A stretch of DNA of 62,919 nt, taken from the NCBI GenBank assembly GCA_012964335.1, contig DTUF01000022.1, positions 94,195 to 157,113 on the forward strand, read 5' to 3'. Below the pieces are notes generated by a model. That model did not search any database, was not told the origin of the DNA, and saw nothing but the letters and a program-made list of their open reading frames with translations. Position 1 is the first letter of the stretch, and each line of letters begins with the position of its first letter. Below are positions 36,361-43,478 of the stretch, piece by piece. Made by a program: the position numbers and the translations under genes. Source of the DNA: Candidatus Poseidoniales archaeon (lineage in GTDB: Archaea > Thermoplasmatota > Poseidoniia > Poseidoniales > Thalassarchaeaceae).

Positions 36361-36621
36361 ATGGCAATCAAGGTACTACTCAATGAGGGAAACGAACTCC
36401 GAATTCGGCTAATTGGTGAAAACCATACAGCATTACAACTGTTCAGAGCACAATTGAATGATAACAAGGATGTTGAATACTCCAATTACTTTACTGGCCA
36501 CCCAGGACTAGATGAGCCAGAACTCTACTTAAGAGTCAAGAAAGGTAAGAATGCAATAAAAATTCTCAAGTCTATCAGTACTGACTTAGTATCTGAATTC
36601 TCTTCGATTAAACTCTCTTGA
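36361..36621 (+). CDS. rpoL: DNA-directed RNA polymerase subunit L
   Basis: An 86-residue homologue of archaeal RpoL and eukaryotic Rpb11. The strand-helix pattern (AIKVLLNEGNELRIRLIGE, then HTALQLFRAQLNDNKDVEYS) and the FTGHPGLDEPELYLRVKK segment match the family, which pairs with RpoD (Rpb3) as the alpha-like assembly platform of RNA polymerase. The ATG at 36361 gives the standard N-terminus; an in-frame ATG at 36331 would add ten residues. It lies 12 bases upstream of truD on the same strand and probably shares a transcript. Confidence 0.9.
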   Translation: MAIKVLLNEGNELRIRLIGENHTALQLFRAQLNDNKDVEYSNYFTGHPGLDEPELYLRVKKGKNAIKILKSISTDLVSEFSSIKLS

Positions 36622-36633
36622 GGCGAATTGTGA

Positions 36634-38031
36634 ATGGACTCTGCTGGCATAGCAGCCAATTTAGGGCTTGACCAGTGGATTTGTGATGGCAGTGGTATTG
36701 GCGGGCTCATCAAAGTAAGAGTGGCTGACTTTCGTGTAACTGAAGAAGGGGCAATCCCAGCTCTTGACCCTAAAGGGCGTTTCACAGTTGCACGTGTCAC
36801 TTTAGATAACTGGGAAACTAATCGTTTTGTTAATCGCCTAGCAAAACATTTGAAAATGTCTCGCAAGAGAATTTGGTTTTCTGGAACGAAAGATAAACGA
36901 GCCGTTACCACACAACTTTTCGTTATAGATGCACCAACAAGAAAGGTTTCCGAGGTTGAAATTGCTGATGTACAAATTGAAGTTTTAGGCCGCACACATC
37001 AAAAATTGTCAATGGGCGCTCATACAAGCAACAGATTCAGCATTACAGTAAGGGGTTGTGCAGATGAAAATGGTGACCCATTGGATGAAGAAGCCGCAAT
37101 TCAAGAAGTTGAAAAAATTCACAGAGCACTGGTTGAAAAATTGGGAGATGGGTTCTTTCCAAATTGGGTTGGGCCTCAGAGATTTGGGTCAACTCGTCCT
37201 GTGACTCCCGTAGTTGGGCGACATGTTGTCAATGGCGAATGGGAAGATGCTGTTAACGCATATCTCGGAATGGAAGGACTAAACGAACGAGATGAAGTTG
37301 CTAAATTTAGGAGTCATTGGAGAGAAAACCACGATGTTAAAGCTGGAATAGAAATGATTCCTAAACAATTAGGATATGAAAGGGATATTCTATATTCTTT
37401 GAAAAATAAACCTGATAATTGGGTTCAAGCCTTTAGGAAATTACCAAATAATCTACAATTAATGACCATTCATTCACTTCAATCTCTTGCGTTTAATCAT
37501 ATATTGGGTGAACGAATACGTTCAGGAATTTCAATTTCAAAACCAGTTGTTGGCGATGTGGTTGGGCCAATGGATGGGTCATCTAAAATTGATACTGGGA
37601 AATTAGCTACTGTCACTGAGTCTCTAATTGAAAGAATTACTAGAAATTGTTTGATGGGTCGTCTAGCAGTTTGTGGAACCCTTCTAGGAACAGAACCATC
37701 CAATTCAGGTGGTGAAATAGCAAAATTAGAACAAAAAATTCTGACACAATTAGAACTAGACTCTGTGACTTGGGTTATTGACGAAATTCCTCGCTTGACT
37801 ACACGTGGTACGAAACGCCCTCTAACAGGAAGTTATTCTGATTTGACATTTCAGGTTCAAACGGTTGTTGACTTATCTGAAAATAGTAGCCGGTGGGCCG
37901 ATGGACCGGGGGAAAATGATCGCTGGCATGAAGATGGAGCATGTATAAATTTCAAGTTTAGTTTGCCACCTGGAACCTATGCCACGACATTGTTGCGAGA
38001 GTTCACTAGAGCACCCATTCATCAATCGTGA
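36634..38031 (+). CDS. truD: tRNA pseudouridine synthase TruD
   Basis: The 465-residue protein is the TruD-type synthase that makes pseudouridine 13 in tRNA. The catalytic motif SGTKDKRAVTTQ is near residue 89, with the catalytic aspartate. NRFSITVRG, GDGFFPNWVGPQRFGS and the TRUD insertion domain follow, and the C-terminal PPGTYATTLLREFTR matches the archaeal family end. Archaeal and eukaryotic members (Pus7) are longer than the bacterial enzyme (about 350 residues), as here. The start is the ATG at 36634, 12 bases after rpoL. Confidence 0.94.
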   Translation: MDSAGIAANLGLDQWICDGSGIGGLIKVRVADFRVTEEGAIPALDPKGRFTVARVTLDNWETNRFVNRLAKHLKMSRKRIWFSGTKDKRAVTTQLFVIDAPTRKVSEVEIADVQIEVLGRTHQKLSMGAHTSNRFSITVRGCADENGDPLDEEAAIQEVEKIHRALVEKLGDGFFPNWVGPQRFGSTRPVTPVVGRHVVNGEWEDAVNAYLGMEGLNERDEVAKFRSHWRENHDVKAGIEMIPKQLGYERDILYSLKNKPDNWVQAFRKLPNNLQLMTIHSLQSLAFNHILGERIRSGISISKPVVGDVVGPMDGSSKIDTGKLATVTESLIERITRNCLMGRLAVCGTLLGTEPSNSGGEIAKLEQKILTQLELDSVTWVIDEIPRLTTRGTKRPLTGSYSDLTFQVQTVVDLSENSSRWADGPGENDRWHEDGACINFKFSLPPGTYATTLLREFTRAPIHQS

Positions 38032-38104
38032 ATTCAATAATTGAATCGTTATTGACTAATTTGATTGTTTGGCCGAGGCTTGATTAACCAAATTTAGAAT
38101 TGAA

Positions 38105-38377
38105 TCACATTAAGCGACCCATTTCGAGAACTTCGATTTCACCAACACCAGTTAACGCGCGGATTGCATCCTCAAAGTTGTCAACTGTCCCATCACCTTC
38201 TTGGATGACACAATATGCATCAACGTATTTCATGCCGAATGCCAATGGTACCGTCTCCACTGATTGAACTACTCCGACATCATTTTCCATCTTTGAAAGA
38301 TCGGCAGCAATATCATCTGCGTCAACTTCAGCATTAGGATGAACCATTATCTTGTATCTAATCGCAACTTCACCCAT
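38105..38377 (-). CDS. ef1b: Translation elongation factor 1-beta (aEF1B)
   Basis: The 90-residue protein matches archaeal elongation factor 1-beta, the GDP/GTP exchange factor for aEF1A. It has the alpha-beta plait pattern: VAIRYKIMVHPNAEVD, IAADLSKME, VETVPLAFGMKYVDAYCVI and VDNFEDAIRAL. The stop of the small zinc-finger gene is 10 bases upstream on the same strand, an arrangement conserved in many archaea. It converges with truD. Confidence 0.95.
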   Translation of the reverse strand: MGEVAIRYKIMVHPNAEVDADDIAADLSKMENDVGVVQSVETVPLAFGMKYVDAYCVIQEGDGTVDNFEDAIRALTGVGEIEVLEMGRLM

Positions 38378-38387
38378 TCAAATCACC

Positions 38388-38555
38388 TCAAGGTCCTTGG
38401 AATCCACAAGAAACGCAGATGTAAGGTACGCCTTGATTTCGACACTGTGCTGAACGGCCTACTGGTGCATTACATTTTGGACAAGGGAATGAAGTGGAAT
38501 CGCGCTCAACTAGAGGTTTACCTGAAGCATTGCAGATGGTTGCTGTCTTTACCAC
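38388..38555 (-). CDS. HVO_2753-like small zinc-finger protein (55 residues)
   Basis: This gene is shorter than common ORF cut-offs. The minus strand from the GTG at 38555 (GGTGA six bases upstream) to the TGA at 38388 encodes 55 residues with FPCPKC, QCRNQG, YICVSC and the end GFQGP. This is the pattern of the archaeal small two-zinc-finger family typified by haloarchaeal HVO_2753, which usually sits beside aEF1B as here. The first knuckle normally reads CxxCG, but here it is CNASG, so one zinc ligand is replaced by serine. Homologues are thought to bind RNA or ribosomes. Confidence 0.88.
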   Translation of the reverse strand: MVKTATICNASGKPLVERDSTSFPCPKCNAPVGRSAQCRNQGVPYICVSCGFQGP

Positions 38556-38637
38556 TATCAATCACCGAATGAGCCGCCGACCGGCCACTCCCTTTTGATG
38601 GTTACCCATAGGGTTGGAATGTTACTCAGCCATGAGT

Positions 38638-39051
38638 TCAAGTTTGAACTACTGACAACTTTCCCGTTCGTCCCGAACTTACAACTAATTCCCCATGTGA
38701 TCTGCGGCACCATCCATTGGAAATTATGATGACATCCCCCGTTCTAACTTTGTCAACTTGCTCACCCCAAAGCACCAATCCAACAACTCCTGTTTCATCC
38801 CTGCCGCAAGCGGCTGCAACTGGGCCTCTGTAATTAGCTGAATTGACTTGTCGGCGAGGATATCTTCGTAACACTAAGACTTCCAGTTTGCCAACTTGTT
38901 GGCCTGCATTGAGTTGATTGACTTTCATCAATTGTTTCTCGTTTTGGGTCACAGAATTTTTTGTAACTGAATGGACATGACGTAGTATTGCTGCACGCCT
39001 CGCATTTCTTCTTTCATCATCGTTCACTTTTTGGCTCATTGTCTGGGTCAT
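38638..39051 (-). CDS. Single-OB-fold nucleic-acid-binding protein (RPA/SOSS-B-like)
   Basis: A 137-residue protein with a basic N-terminal helix (RRNARRAAILRHV) and one OB-fold (about residues 40-137). The order LEVLVLRRYPRR, then CGRDETGVVGLVLWGEQ, then VRTGDVIIISNGWCRR resembles single-domain archaeal RPA-like and SOSS-B proteins that bind single-stranded DNA. The GDETG/LxLW-type strand is diagnostic. The start at 39051 is favoured because a TATA element (39076-39083) lies about 28 bases before it, giving a leaderless mRNA; a GTG at 39066 and an ATG at 39039 are alternatives. Two TTCACTTTCA elements precede the TATA box. Confidence 0.82.
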   Translation of the reverse strand: MTQTMSQKVNDDERRNARRAAILRHVHSVTKNSVTQNEKQLMKVNQLNAGQQVGKLEVLVLRRYPRRQVNSANYRGPVAAACGRDETGVVGLVLWGEQVDKVRTGDVIIISNGWCRRSHGELVVSSGRTGKLSVVQT

Positions 39052-39075
39052 AATACCATCAAACACCTTGCAGTA

Positions 39076-39146
39076 GTATAGGGTTACGCAGAGAGTGACC
39101 TGAAAGTGAAACTCAGGGGGCTATGCCCCCATCAATTGAAAGTGAA
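39076..39146 (-). promoter_or_regulatory. Paired TTCACTTTCA elements, hairpin and TATA box of the OB-fold gene
   Basis: On the minus strand TTCACTTTCA occurs at 39137-39146 and 39101-39110, with starts 36 bases apart. Between them is a perfect 6-bp hairpin, GGGGGCTATGCCCCC, at 39116-39130. A TATA-like CCTATACT follows at 39076-39083, about 18 bases after the nearer element. The hairpin also lies 45 bases past the rlmE stop and may double as that gene's terminator. The same spacing is seen before genes 14516 and 44678. Confidence 0.6.
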
Positions 39147-39174
39147 AGGTTTCAAATTCCCAATACGTTAAAGA

Positions 39175-39921
39175 TTATTTAGCCCGATGAACTGAAAATC
39201 CAATAGGGCCAGAATCTTCCGGTTCTTCGTCATCTGGGTCAATAATATATCCTAGATCTACCAACTCATTCTCTACAGCAACCCTAATTGTTGTCTCACC
39301 TGCATCAATTTTATTGGCAGGTAACTTATTCCTACAAACGAGGTACACTTCGGAGGATGAATTTCTACTAGCAATAGGTGAGTATCGCTGAACTTTTGAA
39401 AATCGGATTCTCGCAGCCCTTACAATTGCCTCAATCCCTCGCCCTTGAAACACCTTAGTAACAAATGAACCTCCATTATTTAGTAAAGGAATTGCGAAAT
39501 CCATTACCATGCAAACCAAATCAACTGAAATCGCTTGGTCCATTTCGTATTGCCCCGATAACTTAGGTGAAATATCAGAAACTATGGAATGTATTTTTTC
39601 TCCTTCAAGCATCTCAATAATCCGCTCTTGGGTACTCTCTTCAGTGATATCTCCAACCATTAATTCAACGCCTGGAATCGGCTCACAAGGCCTAATGTCA
39701 ATTCCAATCACACGACCGGTTTCACCAGTCAACTCAACAGATACTTGTGACCAACCACCTGGATGGCATCCAACATCAAGAACAATATCTCCTTCTCTGA
39801 TTAGATTGAACTTTTCTTGGCACTGGAGTAATTTGTATGCAGAACGTGAGCGATACCCCGATGACTTCGCCTTTCGGCGCCAGTGGTCGCGGCGGTGCTC
39901 ATTGTACCACCTCTTACTCAT
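39175..39921 (-). CDS. rlmE: RlmE/FtsJ-type 2'-O-ribose rRNA methyltransferase
   Basis: A 248-residue FtsJ-like SAM-dependent methyltransferase. The N-terminal SKRWYNEHRRDHWRRKAK and SGYRSRSAYKLLQ carry the first catalytic Lys of the K-D-K-E tetrad. LDVGCHPGGWSQVS is the SAM motif, SDISPKLSGQYEMDQ carries the catalytic Asp, and FVTKVFQGRG carries the second Lys. The archaeal branch modifies 23S rRNA, and its members often add a TRAM-like domain; the last 50 residues here are short and end FSVHRAK. The ATG at 39921 is preferred over 39969, which is only 2 bases from the divergent gene start. Confidence 0.92.
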   Translation of the reverse strand: MSKRWYNEHRRDHWRRKAKSSGYRSRSAYKLLQCQEKFNLIREGDIVLDVGCHPGGWSQVSVELTGETGRVIGIDIRPCEPIPGVELMVGDITEESTQERIIEMLEGEKIHSIVSDISPKLSGQYEMDQAISVDLVCMVMDFAIPLLNNGGSFVTKVFQGRGIEAIVRAARIRFSKVQRYSPIASRNSSSEVYLVCRNKLPANKIDAGETTIRVAVENELVDLGYIIDPDDEEPEDSGPIGFSVHRAK

Positions 39922-39971
39922 AGAAACCGCGCCGCCGGCGCGCCTATGTAAAGGAGACCCGTCCGACAACT

Positions 39972-40991
39972 ATGCGCAAGAATCACTTGATGGCCTTACT
40001 AATGGTCACAACCTTGTTGATTCTACCATTGAACCACCAAATGAACCCTGTGGGTGCTGAATCAACATCATGTGAGGGGCTTTCATGTGCAAATTCTTGG
40101 TCAGGTTCTGTTGACCAAGTTGTGGTGCTTAGAGAATCAACAGCAATTTGGTGTGAGGTCTGCGCAGAAGTTGACCCAGTGATATCCGACTTCATTGAGG
40201 AGAGACCGGACCAAGTTACAAGAATTGCATTTCATCCAGATGATGGCATTGATTATCTCGGAAATCGGCTATCAACTCAACAGTCTTGGAAGATGGGCCA
40301 GAATCCATTAGAAGCTGCTTATCCAACAATTTGGATGGGTGACCAGCAAGCAACTAGCGGCCTGATTAGTAAAAATACACTTCACAAGCAATTTCTCGCT
40401 TCTGCTGGCACAAGTCAACAAGAAATATCTGTCATCACCCATAATAGATCCTCGTATGGAGATGTACAGGACGACTATTGGTCGTTGGAAATTCGGAGCC
40501 ACCTGCCTACAACTATGAATGGCACCTATACATTCATTATCTCAGAAGATAGAGTTGAAATTGAATACCCCGCATCATACAACGGTATCAAATTCCATGC
40601 AGGTGTTGCTAGAGCTGGTGCGGTTATCAATTCGTCAACTGGAGAAATAATTTTTTCAGAACCCGTAAACTCTTGGATTTTGGGCAACATTTCAAATCCA
40701 TCTGGAGATCAGACATTCATCAACCTAACTTATCAATTTCCATACCATCAAGAACATATTTCAGATAACTCAAAATTGACTATTATTGCTGAGAACTCAA
40801 TTGGACAAACAATCGCCGCTGCCACTACTCCAAAATTTGTGGTACAGTCTAATCCAACCTTCTCTTCAACAGCTAAAATCGGGTTGTCGCTAATGTTAGT
40901 TGGGTTGCTCCTAGCAAGCCCCTTGTTGAATAGTAGAAAAATGGCTAAAACCGAATTAAATGAAAAGGTAGCAGCGGAATCTGAGGAATGA
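39972..40991 (+). CDS. Secreted membrane-anchored thioredoxin-like protein
   Basis: A 339-residue protein with a signal peptide (about residues 1-27), a thioredoxin-like domain and a C-terminal membrane helix (about 296-316). The likely redox motif is WCEVC at about residue 60, in TAIWCEVCAEVDP, which fits a CxxC thioredoxin site. The following beta-rich domain (about 150-290) resembles Omp28-like extracellular redox proteins. Many N-glycosylation sequons indicate an outside location. It is one of four redox proteins within 4 kb (with 41543, 42179 and 42786) and may reduce, shuffle or form disulfides in surface proteins. Confidence 0.78.
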   Translation: MRKNHLMALLMVTTLLILPLNHQMNPVGAESTSCEGLSCANSWSGSVDQVVVLRESTAIWCEVCAEVDPVISDFIEERPDQVTRIAFHPDDGIDYLGNRLSTQQSWKMGQNPLEAAYPTIWMGDQQATSGLISKNTLHKQFLASAGTSQQEISVITHNRSSYGDVQDDYWSLEIRSHLPTTMNGTYTFIISEDRVEIEYPASYNGIKFHAGVARAGAVINSSTGEIIFSEPVNSWILGNISNPSGDQTFINLTYQFPYHQEHISDNSKLTIIAENSIGQTIAAATTPKFVVQSNPTFSSTAKIGLSLMLVGLLLASPLLNSRKMAKTELNEKVAAESEE

Positions 40992-41078
40992 TTTCAGTTT
41001 CCCCCCAAACACAGATATTTGAAAGTGGACCCAAATAAACTGTTTGTCTTCCTGCTTCAGAAGCAAGGCTTCGCTGCA

Positions 41079-41086
41079 TTTATACC
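41079..41086 (+). promoter_or_regulatory. TATA box of the 41110 gene (leaderless)
   Basis: The sequence TTTATACC is centred about 27 bases upstream of the ATG at 41110. In archaea transcription starts about 25 bases after the TATA box, so the mRNA would have little or no leader. Confidence 0.55.
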
Positions 41087-41109
41087 CTACCAGTGTACTA
41101 TTTACACTA

Positions 41110-41394
41110 ATGGACGGGAAAACCGGAACACCAGAGGAGCACGATACTGCACAGCTCCCAATGCGTGAGTGGCTCGTTGAGTACTACGTAGAGCGTGCAC
41201 AGAAAGAAACCCTACATTGCCTGACCATCTTGAGAGGGATAAATGTAGAGGATGTACAGACTAGACTGTATTCTGAACTTCGTGATAATTTCCCTCTAGA
41301 ACTCAAACTTGAAGTCACTGTGACTCGAATGGTGACTATTGATGTGGATACAGATGAAACACTTTTTGAAATGCAGGGCACATACCAACCTTGA
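41110..41394 (+). CDS. Small protein of unknown function
   Basis: A 94-residue soluble protein starting at the ATG at 41110, placed by the TATA box. It has an N-terminal helix (MREWLVEYYVERAQKE), then ILRGINVEDVQTRLYSEL, and a paired-strand end (LELKLEVTVTRMVTIDVDT). An alpha/beta two-layer fold is likely. I recognise no family. It lies between the secreted thioredoxin and dsbB genes on the same strand but has its own promoter, and 148 bases with two inverted repeats separate it from dsbB. Confidence 0.7.
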   Translation: MDGKTGTPEEHDTAQLPMREWLVEYYVERAQKETLHCLTILRGINVEDVQTRLYSELRDNFPLELKLEVTVTRMVTIDVDTDETLFEMQGTYQP

Positions 41395-41471
41395 GCCAGA
41401 AATCTCAGATTGTTTGGGAAATAGGATAATCAAGTTAGTTAGATTCTCAATAGAATGTAACCTGATTTGCG

Positions 41472-41488
41472 TCGTGATTAAATCATGA
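41472..41488. promoter_or_regulatory. Palindromic operator-like site upstream of dsbB
   Basis: TCGTGATTAAATCATGA is an 8-bp inverted repeat around a central base, with one mismatched pair. It lies 55-71 bases upstream of the dsbB start. A dimeric regulator is the usual reader of such sites; none is identified. Confidence 0.4.
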
Positions 41489-41508
41489 TGACTGCTCAGA
41501 AGCCTCAT

Positions 41509-41526
41509 CAGAGACCTCGGTCTCTG
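41509..41526 (+). promoter_or_regulatory. Hairpin just before the dsbB ribosome-binding site
   Basis: CAGAGACCTCGGTCTCTG forms a perfect 8-bp stem with a 2-base gap, directly before the ribosome-binding site AAGGTGA at 41532-41538. In RNA the closing pairs would open to make a 4-base loop. It could control translation of dsbB or end transcription of the preceding gene. Confidence 0.45.
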
Positions 41527-41542
41527 GCAAAAAGGTGATAAC

Positions 41543-42109
41543 TTGACGCCCGAAGAAGCAGGAAATCTATTCGGCTACCTAGCATTAGCAGCAGGAATCT
41601 CCGGAATTATTCTAATTGGATTATTAATTGCTAGTAAAAAGTCCACACCTATTGCTCTGAAGATCGCTGAACTTCGCTTAGAACACAGTAGAGAAGCGCT
41701 ATTTCTTGCGGGATTTGTCGCACTATTCGCAATGATGGCAAGTTTGTATCTTTCTGAGATTGCTCATTTCTTGCCCTGTAAATTGTGTTGGTATCAACGC
41801 ATTATTATGTATCCTCTAGCATTTCTCTTGACCTTTGGCGCATTTAGAAATGATTTCGGGATTAAACCATACGGTTTGGCAATGGCTGGGTTTGGTGCAT
41901 TCGTATCGATTTACCATTATCAACTGCAAATGAATCCAGAACAGCATTCCCCTTTCTGTTCAGCCTTTGAGTCATGTACGGTTCAATATCTCAATGTATT
42001 TGATTTCATGAGTATTCCACTGATGGCTCTTATGGGATTCATCTTCATCTTCTCTCTATTACTATTCGCTGAACCAGTAACAGAAGAAGTATCTGATTCT
42101 GAAGAATGA
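41543..42109 (+). CDS. dsbB: DsbB-family disulfide bond formation protein
   Basis: A 188-residue protein with four or five membrane helices. The quinone-linked motif PCKLCWYQR (about residues 76-84) is the first redox pair of DsbB. The second pair is in HSPFCSAFESCTVQY (about residues 137-147). DsbB reoxidises a DsbA-like thiol oxidase and passes the electrons to quinone, so disulfides can form outside the membrane. The start is a TTG at 41543 with AAGGTGA five bases upstream. It converges with the VKOR-like gene. DsbB is mainly bacterial, so the gene may be acquired. Confidence 0.93.
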   Translation: MTPEEAGNLFGYLALAAGISGIILIGLLIASKKSTPIALKIAELRLEHSREALFLAGFVALFAMMASLYLSEIAHFLPCKLCWYQRIIMYPLAFLLTFGAFRNDFGIKPYGLAMAGFGAFVSIYHYQLQMNPEQHSPFCSAFESCTVQYLNVFDFMSIPLMALMGFIFIFSLLLFAEPVTEEVSDSEE

Positions 42110-42139
42110 TACCTCAATATCTGAGGGCAATTATTGCCC
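42108..42139. terminator. Convergent double hairpin between dsbB and the VKOR-like gene
   Basis: Two inverted repeats stand between the convergent stops: CCTCAATATCTGAGG (5-bp stem), followed by the perfect palindrome GGGCAATTATTGCCC at 42125-42139 (7-bp arms around one base). They are placed to end transcription from either side. Confidence 0.45.
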
Positions 42140-42178
42140 ACTTCAGTTGTTTGAACATTAACTGTTCCGAGAAAGTAT

Positions 42179-42793
42179 TCAGTTAGAATTCCAACTGCTA
42201 TCGGTATGTGACGCTAACAACAAATTGAATTGCATCAATGTCACAATATTTGCAACTAACAGGACAATACATATTGGGCAGATTGCTGGAGAATCATCAA
42301 CCATTAGTAGATGCGTAATAGTCATCCACAGTGCAATTAGTGTAGAAATACCAGCTATTGTTCTGCCCCATGATAGGAATCCACCAACCTTAGACCAACC
42401 TGGTTCAAGGTGGATGCTTAATGCCATGAATCCAAGAACGCTGAATATTAATACGAAAAACAATCCGAAGTCCATATTTGAAAATGGAATTGTATTCATC
42501 GACTGGCTTGAAAGGGCTTGAGCACAACCGCTTGAAGGTACACAGAGTGTAGTGCTTCCAATGATTGATTGCCTTTGGATTACCCATACCCAAACTGCTG
42601 CTAACATTCCGCCAGAAATGCTTGCTAGAGTCCCAACCAACATTCTTCGGCTAACTGGTGCAGAAACTAACTCACCCATACCTAAAGTTGAGAAAAATGG
42701 CCTCGTTGACTCCATGCGCGACATTGCCCCAAACAAAACTGTTAGAGAGGAGATGACCAGTACTACTGATGTTGACATTACCATCTTATTCAC
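42179..42793 (-). CDS. VKOR-family membrane thiol oxidoreductase
   Basis: A 204-residue protein with four or five membrane helices. The vitamin K epoxide reductase family pattern is present: a loop cysteine pair in LCVPSSGCAQALSSQ (about residues 84-90), the serine and the NTIPFS-type segment after it, then the quinone-facing CxxC in AICPICI (about residues 170-175). VKOR homologues replace DsbB in many microbes as the quinone-linked source of disulfides. The start overlaps the TlpA-like gene by 8 bases (an ATG at 42784 is an alternative), so the pair is co-translated and the partner is probably its redox substrate. Confidence 0.82.
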   Translation of the reverse strand: MNKMVMSTSVVLVISSLTVLFGAMSRMESTRPFFSTLGMGELVSAPVSRRMLVGTLASISGGMLAAVWVWVIQRQSIIGSTTLCVPSSGCAQALSSQSMNTIPFSNMDFGLFFVLIFSVLGFMALSIHLEPGWSKVGGFLSWGRTIAGISTLIALWMTITHLLMVDDSPAICPICIVLLVANIVTLMQFNLLLASHTDSSWNSN

Positions 42794-43478
42794 CTACCTG
42801 TGGCAACATACTAAAGAGAGCATTACCAACATCCTCACCGCCATGAGCGGCTTGATTCCAAGCCACAATCCCATCTGGTTGTACAATTACAACGAAGGGT
42901 GTACCCTGTACTTTCCAAGGATTCAAGGTAGATTGTGATAGGTCATCAAAATATGCCCAATCATGAGGTTCACCTGGACGTGATGAGCAATCCGTATCGC
43001 CGCCTTTGCATTCAATAAGTGATGATTTTTCTTGGAAGGCAATTACTTCTTCTCTTGACGATGAGTGTGAAGGAATATCTAGACTTAGTGCCACACTGAT
43101 GAATGTCACTCTTTCCCTAAATGCCTCTTCAAGTTGGCTCATCTTTTCTGCTTCATCAAAACAGTAAGGGCAATCGGTATCCATAAACTGAATGAAGAAC
43201 CATTTTGTTTCAGGGTTTGAATCTGCATCCCAACTTGTATCTATCTCTTCATATAATTCAAAATCAACCCACCCTGTTGTTCCCAATTGGTGAACTTCAC
43301 CTTGAAGGTTTGGAGCTAAATCCCCCTCATCCGGACCAATTGGGGGCAAATCTGTGAACAATACCACTGCAAGTAGGATGAATGTGATCCCACCCGCAAC
43401 CACAAACCCTGCAGTTATCCTCGCATCTCCATTCTCATCTGTTATCAGATTCCTATTGCGTCTTAATTTATTCATCAT
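42786..43478 (-). CDS. Membrane-anchored thioredoxin-like (TlpA/DsbA-type) protein
   Basis: A 230-residue protein with a cytoplasmic basic start, one N-terminal membrane helix (about residues 22-42) and an extracytoplasmic thioredoxin fold. The active site is CPYC in QFMDTDCPYCFDEAEK (about residue 103). The cis-proline strand is in VQGTPFVVIVQPDG (about residue 200). Four further cysteines/charges near residues 150-160 (IECKGGDTDC) may form a structural disulfide. It lies upstream of and overlaps the VKOR-like gene, as expected for a DsbA-like partner reoxidised by it. It overlaps the epimerase gene by 11 bases on the same strand. Confidence 0.87.
   Translation of the reverse strand: MMNKLRRNRNLITDENGDARITAGFVVAGGITFILLAVVLFTDLPPIGPDEGDLAPNLQGEVHQLGTTGWVDFELYEEIDTSWDADSNPETKWFFIQFMDTDCPYCFDEAEKMSQLEEAFRERVTFISVALSLDIPSHSSSREEVIAFQEKSSLIECKGGDTDCSSRPGEPHDWAYFDDLSQSTLNPWKVQGTPFVVIVQPDGIVAWNQAAHGGEDVGNALFSMLPQVGE

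Noticed and set aside
38339-38572. Plus-strand frame of 77 codons next to aEF1B
   Set aside because: It covers the antisense of the real zinc-finger gene and the start of aEF1B, and its product has no recognised pattern.
41020-41029. A further copy of the TTCACTTTCA element before gene 41110
   Set aside because: TGAAAGTGGA matches only 9 of 10 bases of the inverted element, occurs once, and lies about 50 bases before the TATA box, unlike the paired sites elsewhere.
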